Part shown: in pieces, positions 8,347 through 15,617 of the stretch
Layout of the letters: every line of letters begins with the position of its first letter
Position numbering within the stretch: the first letter of the stretch is position 1
Source of the DNA: Pseudomonadota bacterium
Lineage (GTDB): Bacteria > Pseudomonadota > Alphaproteobacteria > Rhizobiales > Xanthobacteraceae
Reading direction: 5' to 3'
Assembly (NCBI GenBank): GCA_023386885.1
Contig: JAEWIX010000019.1
Span: 1 to 58,536, forward strand
DNA length: 58,536 nucleotides
The notes under the pieces: generated by a model
Told to the model about the DNA's origin: nothing
Databases searched by the model: none
What the model saw: only the letters and a program-made list of their open reading frames with translations
Translations under genes and position numbers: made by a program

Positions 8347-9804
8347 ATGACATGTTTTCGTGGCGTGCCGCCGCATCGGAGCCTTCGCCGGCACAAGCGT
8401 TCGGCGCTGGTGCTTACCGTTTCCCTTTTTCTTTCGGGCTGTGCGACTTTTTCTCCGGATCGGGGAATGGGCGTCGTCGCCGATATCACCGACACGGCCA
8501 TCAGGAAGGACGTCGCTGCGATCCGCTCCGTGGAGGACGCGCAACGCACGGACGACGCCGTCAAGCGTCTGTTGCACAGAACGTTGAATGTCGACACGGC
8601 CGTCCAGGTTGCATTGCTCAACAATCGCGGCTTGCAGGCCGCTTACAACGAACTGGCGCTGGCCGAAACCGATCTCGTGCAGGAAAGCCTGCCGCCTAAT
8701 CCAACCTTTTCGATATCGAGAATCGCGGGTGGCGGCGCGGTCGAGATCGAGCGTCAGGTCGTCGGCGACATTCTTGCTCTGGCGACATTGCCATTCCGCT
8801 CCGAGATCGCGCGGAAACGCTTTCATCAGGCGCAACTGCGGGCAGGCCTTGAGACGCTGAGGCTCGCGTCCGATGTGCGGCGATCTTACTACCGCGCCGT
8901 TGCCGCCAACGAAATGGTCGGGCTTCTGACGGACGCGAAGTCAACGGCTGAGGCGACGGCGAAGTTGGCTACGAAGCTCGGTGAAACCGGCTCGCTCAAC
9001 AAACTCGATCAAGCCCGCGAGCAGGTTTTCTATGCGGAAACGACAGCCGATCTGGCCTCGGCGCGTCAGGACGCGACCAGTTCGCGCGAGCGCCTTGCGC
9101 GACTGATGGGCCTTTGGGACGGCGATCTCGGATTCCGGACGCCGACACGGTTGCCCGTGTTGCCCAAACGGCCGCAGTCGCTGCCGGGGATCGAGGTCGA
9201 TGCCGTGACCCATCGGATCGACCTGCAGATTGCGCGAATGGAACTGGAGGCGTTGGCGAAGTCTCTCAATCTCACGGAAGCGACGCGCTTCGTCACGCTG
9301 CTCGATGTGGCGGGGATCGCGAAAACCACCAGAGAGAGCGACGGTCCGCGATTTCGTGAACGCGGCTTCGACATCCAGTTCCAGATTCCGATCTTCGACG
9401 GCGGCGAGGTCCGGATGCGGCAAGCGACCGAAATCTACAATCAGGCATTCAATCGCCTGACCGAGAAGGCGGTCAACGTCCGCTCCGAAGCGCGCGATGC
9501 GTATCGAACGTATCGCTCGACCTACGACATTGCCCGCCAATACGAGCGCGAGGTTCTGCCGCTCCGGAAGATCATCACCGAGGAGATGCAACTGCGTTTC
9601 TCCAGCATGCAGGTCGATGTGTTCGCGCTGCTGGTCGAGGCCCGCCAGCGGATTGCGTCAATGCGCGCCGCGATCGAAGCGAAACGGAGCTTCTGGCTCG
9701 CCAAGTCCGACCTGAAGACCGCTGTCAACGGCGGCGGTTCGGGAGAAACACCAACGGAGTCCCGCCCGACGACCGCCCAGGCAGGCGGCGGCGCTGGCCA
9801 TTGA
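8347..9804 (+). CDS. TolC-family outer-membrane efflux lipoprotein (CusC-like)
   Basis: A 485-residue protein with a lipobox (LSGC, Cys near residue 33) after a basic/hydrophobic leader. Two repeated TolC-type helical domains follow (TVQVALLNNRGLQAAY... in the first half, and a second repeat with a TEATRFVTLLD... segment). The proteins of this family form a trimeric outer-membrane channel with a periplasmic helical tunnel. No RND pump or adaptor gene accompanies it; it lies between a small lipoprotein gene and a multicopper oxidase gene. It may act in copper handling with the oxidase or borrow an adaptor encoded elsewhere. The stop codon is 12 bp before the chosen start of the oxidase gene, so they form one operon. 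Confidence 0.88.
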   Translation: MTCFRGVPPHRSLRRHKRSALVLTVSLFLSGCATFSPDRGMGVVADITDTAIRKDVAAIRSVEDAQRTDDAVKRLLHRTLNVDTAVQVALLNNRGLQAAYNELALAETDLVQESLPPNPTFSISRIAGGGAVEIERQVVGDILALATLPFRSEIARKRFHQAQLRAGLETLRLASDVRRSYYRAVAANEMVGLLTDAKSTAEATAKLATKLGETGSLNKLDQAREQVFYAETTADLASARQDATSSRERLARLMGLWDGDLGFRTPTRLPVLPKRPQSLPGIEVDAVTHRIDLQIARMELEALAKSLNLTEATRFVTLLDVAGIAKTTRESDGPRFRERGFDIQFQIPIFDGGEVRMRQATEIYNQAFNRLTEKAVNVRSEARDAYRTYRSTYDIARQYEREVLPLRKIITEEMQLRFSSMQVDVFALLVEARQRIASMRAAIEAKRSFWLAKSDLKTAVNGGGSGETPTESRPTTAQAGGGAGH

Positions 9805-9815
9805 GGGAGGGTGAC

Positions 9816-11192
9816 ATGCTATCGCGAAGAGGATTTCTGGGAACGGCGGCGCTGGTCGGCGCCAGCGCCGTCAGCGGCCGCGTACAGGCGGCGAATATTC
9901 CGGAAGCGCCGATCATGGATAAGGTAACGATGCAGCCGCCGCTGCATCCGACCAGTGGTCCGGATTATCGACCGGTCGTCACGCTCAACGGCTGGTCGTT
10001 GCCATGGCGGATGAATGGCGACTGGAAGGAATTTCATCTCGTCGCCGAGCCAGTCGTCCGCGAGTTTGCGCCCGGCATGAAAGCCAATCTTTGGGGTTAC
10101 AACGGTCAGGCGCCGGGGCCGACGATCGAAGCCGTCGAAGGCGACAAGGTGCGCATCTTTGTCACCAACAAGCTGCCCGAACATACGACTGTACATTGGC
10201 ACGGCATGATCTTGCCAAGCGGCATGGATGGCGTCGGCGGGTTGACGCAGCCGCACATCCCGCCGGGCAAGACCTTCGTCTACGAGTTCGAACTAAAGCA
10301 CAGTGGTACGTTTATGTACCATCCGCACTCCGACGAAATGGTGCAGATGGCGATGGGCATGATGGGCATGTTCGTCGTGCATCCGCGCGATCCGTCATTC
10401 CGGCCGGTCGACCGGGATTTCGTCTTCATCATGAGCTCATACCTGATCGACCCGGGCACCTATCTGCCCAAGGTCAACGAGATGACCGACTTCAACATGT
10501 GGACCTGGAACAGCCGCGTGTTTCCGGGGATCGATGTGCTTCCCGTTCGTCTCGGCGACAAGGTGCGCGTGCGGATCGGTAATCTCACGATGACCAACCA
10601 TCCGATCCATCTGCATGGCCACAAGTTCGTTGTGAGCTGCACCGACGGCGGCTGGGTTCCGGAAACCGCGCAATGGCCGGAGACGACGACCGACGTGCCT
10701 GTCGGGGCGGTGCGCGCGTTCGATTTTGTCGCCGACAATCCCGGCGACTGGGCATTCCACTGCCACAAGTCGCACCACACCATGAACGCCATGGGGCACG
10801 ACGTGCGCAACCTGATCGGCGTGTCGCGGAAGGATCTGGCGAGAGCGATCGGTAAACTCGCGCCCGACGCCATGGTGATGGGGGAGACCGGAATGGCGAT
10901 GGGCGACATGGAGATGCCGGCACCCGACAACACGCTTCCGATGATGACGGGCACGGGACAGTTTGGGCCGATCGAGATGGGCGGCATGTTCACGGTGATG
11001 AAGATCCGCGAAGGCATGGCGCACGACGACTATTCCGATCCGGGCGCCTACAAGCACCCGCAAGGCACGGTCGCTTACGAGATCGCAACGCCGTCGCAAA
11101 GCGCGCCGCGCGCGCGGGGCTCGCAACCCAAGGACGATCTGGAAGGGATGAAAGCAATCAGACCGATGAAAGGCATGCATATGAAGCACTGA
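9816..11192 (+). CDS. Tat-exported multicopper oxidase (copper detoxification type)
   Basis: A 458-residue multicopper oxidase. The N-terminus carries a twin-arginine signal (SRRGFLG followed by a hydrophobic core), so it is exported folded to the periplasm. The copper ligands are visible: HWHG, HPHSDE, HPIHLHGH and the C-terminal HCHKSHH...M that links the type 1 and trinuclear sites. After the last site lies a methionine-rich tail (MVMGETGMAMGDMEM), typical of enzymes that oxidise Cu(I). The likely role is oxidation of periplasmic Cu(I) to Cu(II), in the manner of CopA/CueO. An in-frame TTG at 9801 overlaps the TolC stop, but the ATG at 9816 has GGGAGG just upstream and yields a clean Tat signal, so I chose it. 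Confidence 0.92.
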   Translation: MLSRRGFLGTAALVGASAVSGRVQAANIPEAPIMDKVTMQPPLHPTSGPDYRPVVTLNGWSLPWRMNGDWKEFHLVAEPVVREFAPGMKANLWGYNGQAPGPTIEAVEGDKVRIFVTNKLPEHTTVHWHGMILPSGMDGVGGLTQPHIPPGKTFVYEFELKHSGTFMYHPHSDEMVQMAMGMMGMFVVHPRDPSFRPVDRDFVFIMSSYLIDPGTYLPKVNEMTDFNMWTWNSRVFPGIDVLPVRLGDKVRVRIGNLTMTNHPIHLHGHKFVVSCTDGGWVPETAQWPETTTDVPVGAVRAFDFVADNPGDWAFHCHKSHHTMNAMGHDVRNLIGVSRKDLARAIGKLAPDAMVMGETGMAMGDMEMPAPDNTLPMMTGTGQFGPIEMGGMFTVMKIREGMAHDDYSDPGAYKHPQGTVAYEIATPSQSAPRARGSQPKDDLEGMKAIRPMKGMHMKH

Positions 11193-11241
11193 TAGCGGCG
11201 ATCGAATGCATTCCACTCGATATTGAAAGAAAGGCACGAAC

Positions 11242-11544
11242 ATGAAATCTCATCAGCTTGCCGTCACCACGCTGTCGCTCACGCTTCTTCTGGGAGCTGG
11301 AAGCACAATTGCGCGGGCGGAGATGACAAAGGGCGAGGTCAGGAAGATCGACGAGCCCGCCGGAAAGATCACCTTGAAGCACGGTCCGATCAAAAGCCTC
11401 GACATGGACGAGGGCATGACGATGGTGTTCCGGGTTCAGGATCCGGCGATGCTCAAGCAGGTCAAGGTTGGCGACAAGGTGCGGTTCCGAGCCGAACGGG
11501 CAGCGGCCGGCATCACCGTCATCAAGATGGAAAAGAGCAAGTAG
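11242..11544 (+). CDS. CusF-like periplasmic copper-binding protein
   Basis: A 100-residue protein with a signal peptide (about residues 1-27) and a small OB-fold copper-binding domain. The copper-site region reads HGPIKSLDM...GMTMVF. It retains the His and the two Met ligands of CusF, but the tryptophan that caps Cu(I) in Escherichia coli CusF is replaced, apparently by Met. CusF-type proteins shuttle Cu(I)/Ag(I) in the periplasm. It ends the copper cassette, about 50 bp after the multicopper oxidase, with a good GAAAGAAAGG ribosome site. A role as copper donor to the oxidase is inferred. Confidence 0.88.
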   Translation: MKSHQLAVTTLSLTLLLGAGSTIARAEMTKGEVRKIDEPAGKITLKHGPIKSLDMDEGMTMVFRVQDPAMLKQVKVGDKVRFRAERAAAGITVIKMEKSK

Positions 11545-11776
11545 GAAACGGTCAGGCGCGCCAGCATTTGCGCGTCGCGCCGCCATCCCGCGTGGAATCG
11601 TTTTTTATCGTTGGCACAAATTGTCGCAGTGCTGGTCCGCGCGTCGATGAATGCTGACTGTATTGATCCAGGAAACAAGTTTGTCTTGGCGTCAATGAAC
11701 CTTCACTCAAATTTTCCATACTACTCTTATGGTGTGATTGAGGGTTTCACGCTCGATAGGCGAGGACATCGTCTTG

Positions 11777-12445
11777 ATGAGATCGGCAAAGAACCTGTTT
11801 GATCCGAACGCCTTCCTCGCAAAAGTCGGGACAGGCAAGTCCATTTCCAAATTCAGTAAAGGCCAGATCGTGTTCGCGCAGGGCGATCCCGCGGACTCAG
11901 TGTTCTATATTCAGAAAGGAAAGATAAAGCTCACGGTCGTTTCCGAAGGGGGAAAGGAAGCCATCGTCGGCGTTCTGGAATCGGGCCAGTTCTTCGGCGA
12001 GGGGTGTCTGAACGGCCGGCCGCTTCGCGTTGCCACGACGGTAGCGCTCGAGAGTTGCATCGTTACCAGAATCGCAAAGGAAGCGATGCTGACGATGCTC
12101 GAAGTGGAGCCGAAGTTCTCTCAGTTGTTCATCATGTATCTGCTGTCGCGCAACAGCCGGATCGAGGAAGATCTCATCGATCAACTTTTCAATTCGAGCG
12201 AGAAGCGTCTGGCGCGCCTGCTGTTGTTGCTTGCGAATTTTGGCAAGGATTCCGGTCCGCAATCCATCGATATTGAGATCAGCCAGGAGACACTGGCCGA
12301 AATGATCGGTTCGACCAGGTCTCGGGTGAGCTTCTTCATGAACAAGTTTCGCAAGCTTGGTTTCATCAGCTACAATGGAACCATCAAGGTTCATGGCTCG
12401 TTGCTGGATGCCATGCTGCATGACAAGTCCGAGATCGACAATTAG
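11777..12445 (+). CDS. Crp/Fnr-family transcriptional regulator
   Basis: A 222-residue regulator. A cyclic-nucleotide-binding-type beta-roll occupies about residues 12-125 (KFSKGQIVFAQGDPADSVFYI and GQFFGEGCL are typical). A long dimer helix follows, then a winged helix at about 155-210 (ISQETLAEMIGSTRSRVSFFM). There is no N-terminal cysteine cluster, so it is not an oxygen-sensing Fnr with an Fe-S centre. The effector is unknown. I prefer the ATG at 11777, with GAGG about 10 bp upstream, over the TTG at 11738. It follows the copper genes in the same direction after 232 bp, so it probably has its own promoter. A link to copper or exopolysaccharide control is only positional. Confidence 0.88.
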   Translation: MRSAKNLFDPNAFLAKVGTGKSISKFSKGQIVFAQGDPADSVFYIQKGKIKLTVVSEGGKEAIVGVLESGQFFGEGCLNGRPLRVATTVALESCIVTRIAKEAMLTMLEVEPKFSQLFIMYLLSRNSRIEEDLIDQLFNSSEKRLARLLLLLANFGKDSGPQSIDIEISQETLAEMIGSTRSRVSFFMNKFRKLGFISYNGTIKVHGSLLDAMLHDKSEIDN

Positions 12446-13285
12446 GGAATAGCCTGCTTTCGCCGGGTGACATCTATACCCGCCGTGGAAAGCGCGTTCG
12501 GAACTGCGGCCTCAGTTTTTCAGGATAGGGCTTCTGTTCGCGATCACTGAAGTTGCAGTGCGACCGAAGGTACGATCCTGCCCTTAAGCCGATCGCTTTT
12601 CGCAAGCCCGCTTTTCGAAAGTCGGTTGAGCTATCGCATCGATGCACGCAATCGGCATTCGATAATCGATCTGTGAGCAGAGTTGAACGGACGTGATCGA
12701 GAGCGGTGAAATGTCGCGTGCTGTCCCGAGGGTGGTATGTCGATCACGCTGACTCTCAAACGAGCCCAAACTTCCAGTTGAATTGTCGCCACAAATCTCG
12801 ATAGGCGATAGAGCGATCTTGCCCCCGGCCAATCTCACGGGACTGGAACACAACGGAATGTGAGCAATATTGAACAGTAACTTCGGTAAATGGAGAGCAT
12901 ATTGCGGCCACCATCAAGCAAGATGATGGCGGTTTCGTAGCGTCGCGTTCTAGTTAAGCGAGAATTTCAGATGAGTTCTCTTCAATGGCGTACTGGATCC
13001 CTTTTCCCATCGCACTTGGCATTCCCCTCCAGTGCAAAATCTCGCCTCCAAGTATTGCCTCGGGAACTTGAAACGGACTCCCACGCAATCCGAAAAAGAT
13101 GTCGCATTTGAAAGTGCGGAACCTGGGTTTGCCGGATGTGTCGGATGAACCTTGGGGGCGAATGTTCGTCTAAAACAACAATACACACAACTCAGTCACC
13201 GACCACTTTTGTTCCAAGGCGGCTCCCGATTGGGATCGCAGCCGCTTTTCAAAACTGTCTTTTGCCTATTGACCAGGAGGGTCTA
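12446..13285. other. Long intergenic region, no gene seen
   Basis: About 840 bp between two regulator genes. Open frames exist on the minus strand (about 12584-12853 and 12950-13186), but neither looks like a known protein or has a convincing ribosome site. Base composition is lower in GC than the flanking genes. It presumably holds the promoter region of the LuxR-type gene; it could also hide a small RNA, which I cannot demonstrate. Confidence 0.4.
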
Positions 13286-14083
13286 ATGAGGAGGCACGAG
13301 TCTTTTGGAACGATCATTATCGGGAGAAGCGTCCTTATTCGAGAAGGCATTGTACGAATCCTGCGTGCGGAGAATTTCCGCGTTCTGGCGTCGGCCGCGT
13401 GTCTCGATGAACTTTCGAATGTTGCCCGGACGCAACGATTGCTGTTCCTGATTGTTCATACCAGCGATGATTTCGATCTCGCCACCGAACAAATCGGACT
13501 GGTGAAGGAACAGCACCCAAGCGGTCGCATTGCCGTGATCGCGGATCATTACAGGTCGGCGGAGCCCGATCTGGCGTTTCAGGCTGGCGCGACTGGCTAT
13601 TTTATCAGCGCCATGTCCTGTAATGCGTTCGTTAAATCCATCGAACTGGTGATGATGGGTGAAACAGTTTTCCCACCATCGTTCCTGTCGTCAGCCGTGG
13701 TCGCCAAGGACGATCAACGACGCAAGGTGGCACCGCCACGCGAGGATGAGCGGACAATCTTCGTTGCGACAGAAGATGTGGTTACACCGCAGCTTTCTCC
13801 GCGTGAACTGGCGATCTTGCGCTGCCTGATCGAAGGCAACTCCAACAAGAATATTGCGCGGAAAATCGATATCGCCGAGGCGACCGTGAAGGTCCACGTC
13901 AAGGCGATCCTGCGTAAGATTCGGGTTCAGAACCGGACGCAGGCCGCGATCTGGGGATTGAACAATGCCCTGCTGACGCAACCGGCCAACAGCAACTCCC
14001 TTGTTCCGGTTGTCGATGCGAGCGAGCCGTTGTCCGACTCCATCGCCCTGGTTTCAACCATCAAGCGGATCGGAGCGTCATAA
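13286..14083 (+). CDS. LuxR/NarL-type regulator with degenerate receiver domain
   Basis: A 265-residue protein with a CheY-like N-terminal fold (about 7-125) and a LuxR-type helix-turn-helix at about 170-232 (LSPRELAILRCLIEGNSNKNIARKID-like segment). The receiver seems unable to be phosphorylated in the normal way. Where the third strand should present an Asp, the sequence is LFLIVHTSDD, with His58 in the expected place, and the acidic pair of the first loop is missing. The start is clear: ATG at 13286 preceded by AGGAGGG, whereas the longer open frame from 13136 has no such site. It stands at the edge of the exopolysaccharide region and converges on the type I secretion genes, so local control is plausible. 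Neither target nor signal is known. Confidence 0.85.
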   Translation: MRRHESFGTIIIGRSVLIREGIVRILRAENFRVLASAACLDELSNVARTQRLLFLIVHTSDDFDLATEQIGLVKEQHPSGRIAVIADHYRSAEPDLAFQAGATGYFISAMSCNAFVKSIELVMMGETVFPPSFLSSAVVAKDDQRRKVAPPREDERTIFVATEDVVTPQLSPRELAILRCLIEGNSNKNIARKIDIAEATVKVHVKAILRKIRVQNRTQAAIWGLNNALLTQPANSNSLVPVVDASEPLSDSIALVSTIKRIGAS

Positions 14084-14129
14084 AGGTAACGTGCAACGTG
14101 GTAGCCGCGCGACGATTGGTCAGCGGCAT

Positions 14130-14165
14130 TGACGCTTCACGCGACATCCCGGACGTGAAGCGTCA
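14130..14165. terminator. Bidirectional stem-loop terminator
   Basis: A perfect 12-bp inverted repeat (TGACGCTTCACG / CGTGAAGCGTCA) with a 12-nt loop sits between the convergent ends of the LuxR-type gene (plus) and the HlyD gene (minus). No long T-run follows, so termination is inferred from stem strength and position. Confidence 0.6.
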
Positions 14166-14170
14166 GGCAG

Positions 14171-14188
14171 TCAACCGCGTCCGGTTGA
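14171..14188. terminator. Second small hairpin next to T1SS 3' end
   Basis: A 7-bp stem TCAACCG/CGGTTGA with a 4-nt loop, directly beside the stop codon of the HlyD adaptor gene. It probably serves with the larger neighbouring stem-loop as a 3' end or RNA-stability element of the minus-strand operon. Confidence 0.4.
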
Positions 14189-14195
14189 ACTTCAG

Positions 14196-15617
14196 TTATC
14201 GCTCGCGCAAGGCGTCACGTCGGTACTTTGCCAGCGGCGAGAGCAGGTAACTGATGATTTTGCGCGAGCCCGTCTTGATTTCGACCGTCACGGCCATGCC
14301 GGGTCCAAGTTTGACGAGTTTCTCGTCCACCTGCATGTCCGTGCGGTCCAGCGAGATGCGTGCGGCGTATTCCAGTTCCTGACCGCGTGGCTCACTGGTG
14401 GAGGCCGAGCCGGTGCCCCTGCCGTTTGGTGCAGATTGCCGGTCGCGCGTAATGGCGTCGGATGACAGGCTCAGCACCTCGCCATGAAGAAGCCCATAGC
14501 GCGTGAAGTTGAAGGTATCAACCTTGATCTCCACTTTCTGACCGGCATGAACAAACCCGATATCGCGATTGGACACCGTGGCTTCGATTTCGAGCGGAGC
14601 CATGGATGGAACCACCACGGCGAGCACCTGCGCTGGCGTGACGACGCCTCCGACCGTGTGAACCGCAAGCTGTTGCACGACGCCATCGACCGGCGCGGTC
14701 AGACGTTGCAGCTTGGTCCGCCGGTCGGCCTTGATCACATCCTGCGCCAGACTGGCCGATTTCTGCTCCGCTTTTGACAGCGCGTCATAGACCGTGCGCC
14801 GATACTCCGCGACCGTCTTCTCGTTGGTCTCTTTCAGGATGGCGATCGCGGCGTCGGCTTCGTGTAATCTGCTCTGCTGAACATTGACCTCTTGCTGGAG
14901 GCCGACCAGATCCTGCAATTCGGTGAGATAGACCACCCTTGAGGCCAGCCCCTTGTCGAGCAGCGTTTTGTGAATATCGACGCGTTCGCGCAGCACCGGA
15001 ATGGTGGCCTGTATCTTGGCGACGTTGGCGGAGATGGTGGCCCGTTCGGCCTCTTTCTGACTGAGCTGACGCCCGATCGCCAAAACCTTGGCGTTCTGCT
15101 CGGCGCGTTCGTTGATCAGAAGCTGGCGCTGCGTTTCGATCTGTGCGGTGCTCGCGCTCGAAGGCGGACGGAAGGCGGCAAGCGGATCGTCCGCGAGTGC
15201 CGCGCGCAACCTCGCGGCTTCCAGTTCGGCGCCAACAAGATCGTTCTTCTGGCGCTCGCGGTCGGCTTCCGTCATCGTGGGGTCGAGTTCGATCAGTGCG
15301 TCGCCGGCCTTGACGGTCTGACCGTCCCGCACATGCACGGCGCGCACCACACCGGTCTCGAATGGCTGGATCAGTTTGGTTCGTCCGCCGGGCACGATCT
15401 TGCCCGGCGCGGTTGCGACGATATCCACGCTGCCGAGCGAAGCCCATGCCAAGGCCACGCAGAAGATGGCGATGATGCTGGCCCCGATCGCGCGGCCAAC
15501 CGGGGAGGGGGGCGACTCCGTGATCTCCAGCGCCGCCGGCAGAAATGCGATTTCGGCCTCGCGGCGACGGATCTCGGCTTTCGGAAAGGCGATGACGTTC
15601 TTGTTAGCGGGGATCAT
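14196..15617 (-). CDS. HlyD-family type I secretion adaptor (membrane fusion protein)
   Basis: A 473-residue adaptor with one N-terminal membrane helix (about residues 43-63), a split lipoyl domain (VPGGRTKLIQPFETGVV... and LTAPVDGVVQQLAVHTVGG...), a very long coiled-coil hairpin at about 125-310 and the C-terminal barrel typical of HlyD/PrsE. It links the inner-membrane ABC exporter to TolC. Its start overlaps the end of the ABC exporter gene by 14 bp, so the two are translationally coupled. With the GH16 gene upstream in the same direction it forms a type I secretion set, resembling the PrsDE system that exports glycanases in rhizobia. No TolC gene is next to it; the TolC-like gene in the copper cassette or a distant one would be needed. 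Confidence 0.92.
   Translation of the reverse strand: MIPANKNVIAFPKAEIRRREAEIAFLPAALEITESPPSPVGRAIGASIIAIFCVALAWASLGSVDIVATAPGKIVPGGRTKLIQPFETGVVRAVHVRDGQTVKAGDALIELDPTMTEADRERQKNDLVGAELEAARLRAALADDPLAAFRPPSSASTAQIETQRQLLINERAEQNAKVLAIGRQLSQKEAERATISANVAKIQATIPVLRERVDIHKTLLDKGLASRVVYLTELQDLVGLQQEVNVQQSRLHEADAAIAILKETNEKTVAEYRRTVYDALSKAEQKSASLAQDVIKADRRTKLQRLTAPVDGVVQQLAVHTVGGVVTPAQVLAVVVPSMAPLEIEATVSNRDIGFVHAGQKVEIKVDTFNFTRYGLLHGEVLSLSSDAITRDRQSAPNGRGTGSASTSEPRGQELEYAARISLDRTDMQVDEKLVKLGPGMAVTVEIKTGSRKIISYLLSPLAKYRRDALRER

Noticed and set aside
12584..13186. Two minus-strand frames of 89 and 78 codons
   Set aside because: No ribosome site, no domain and no neighbour link; probably chance frames in a regulatory gap.
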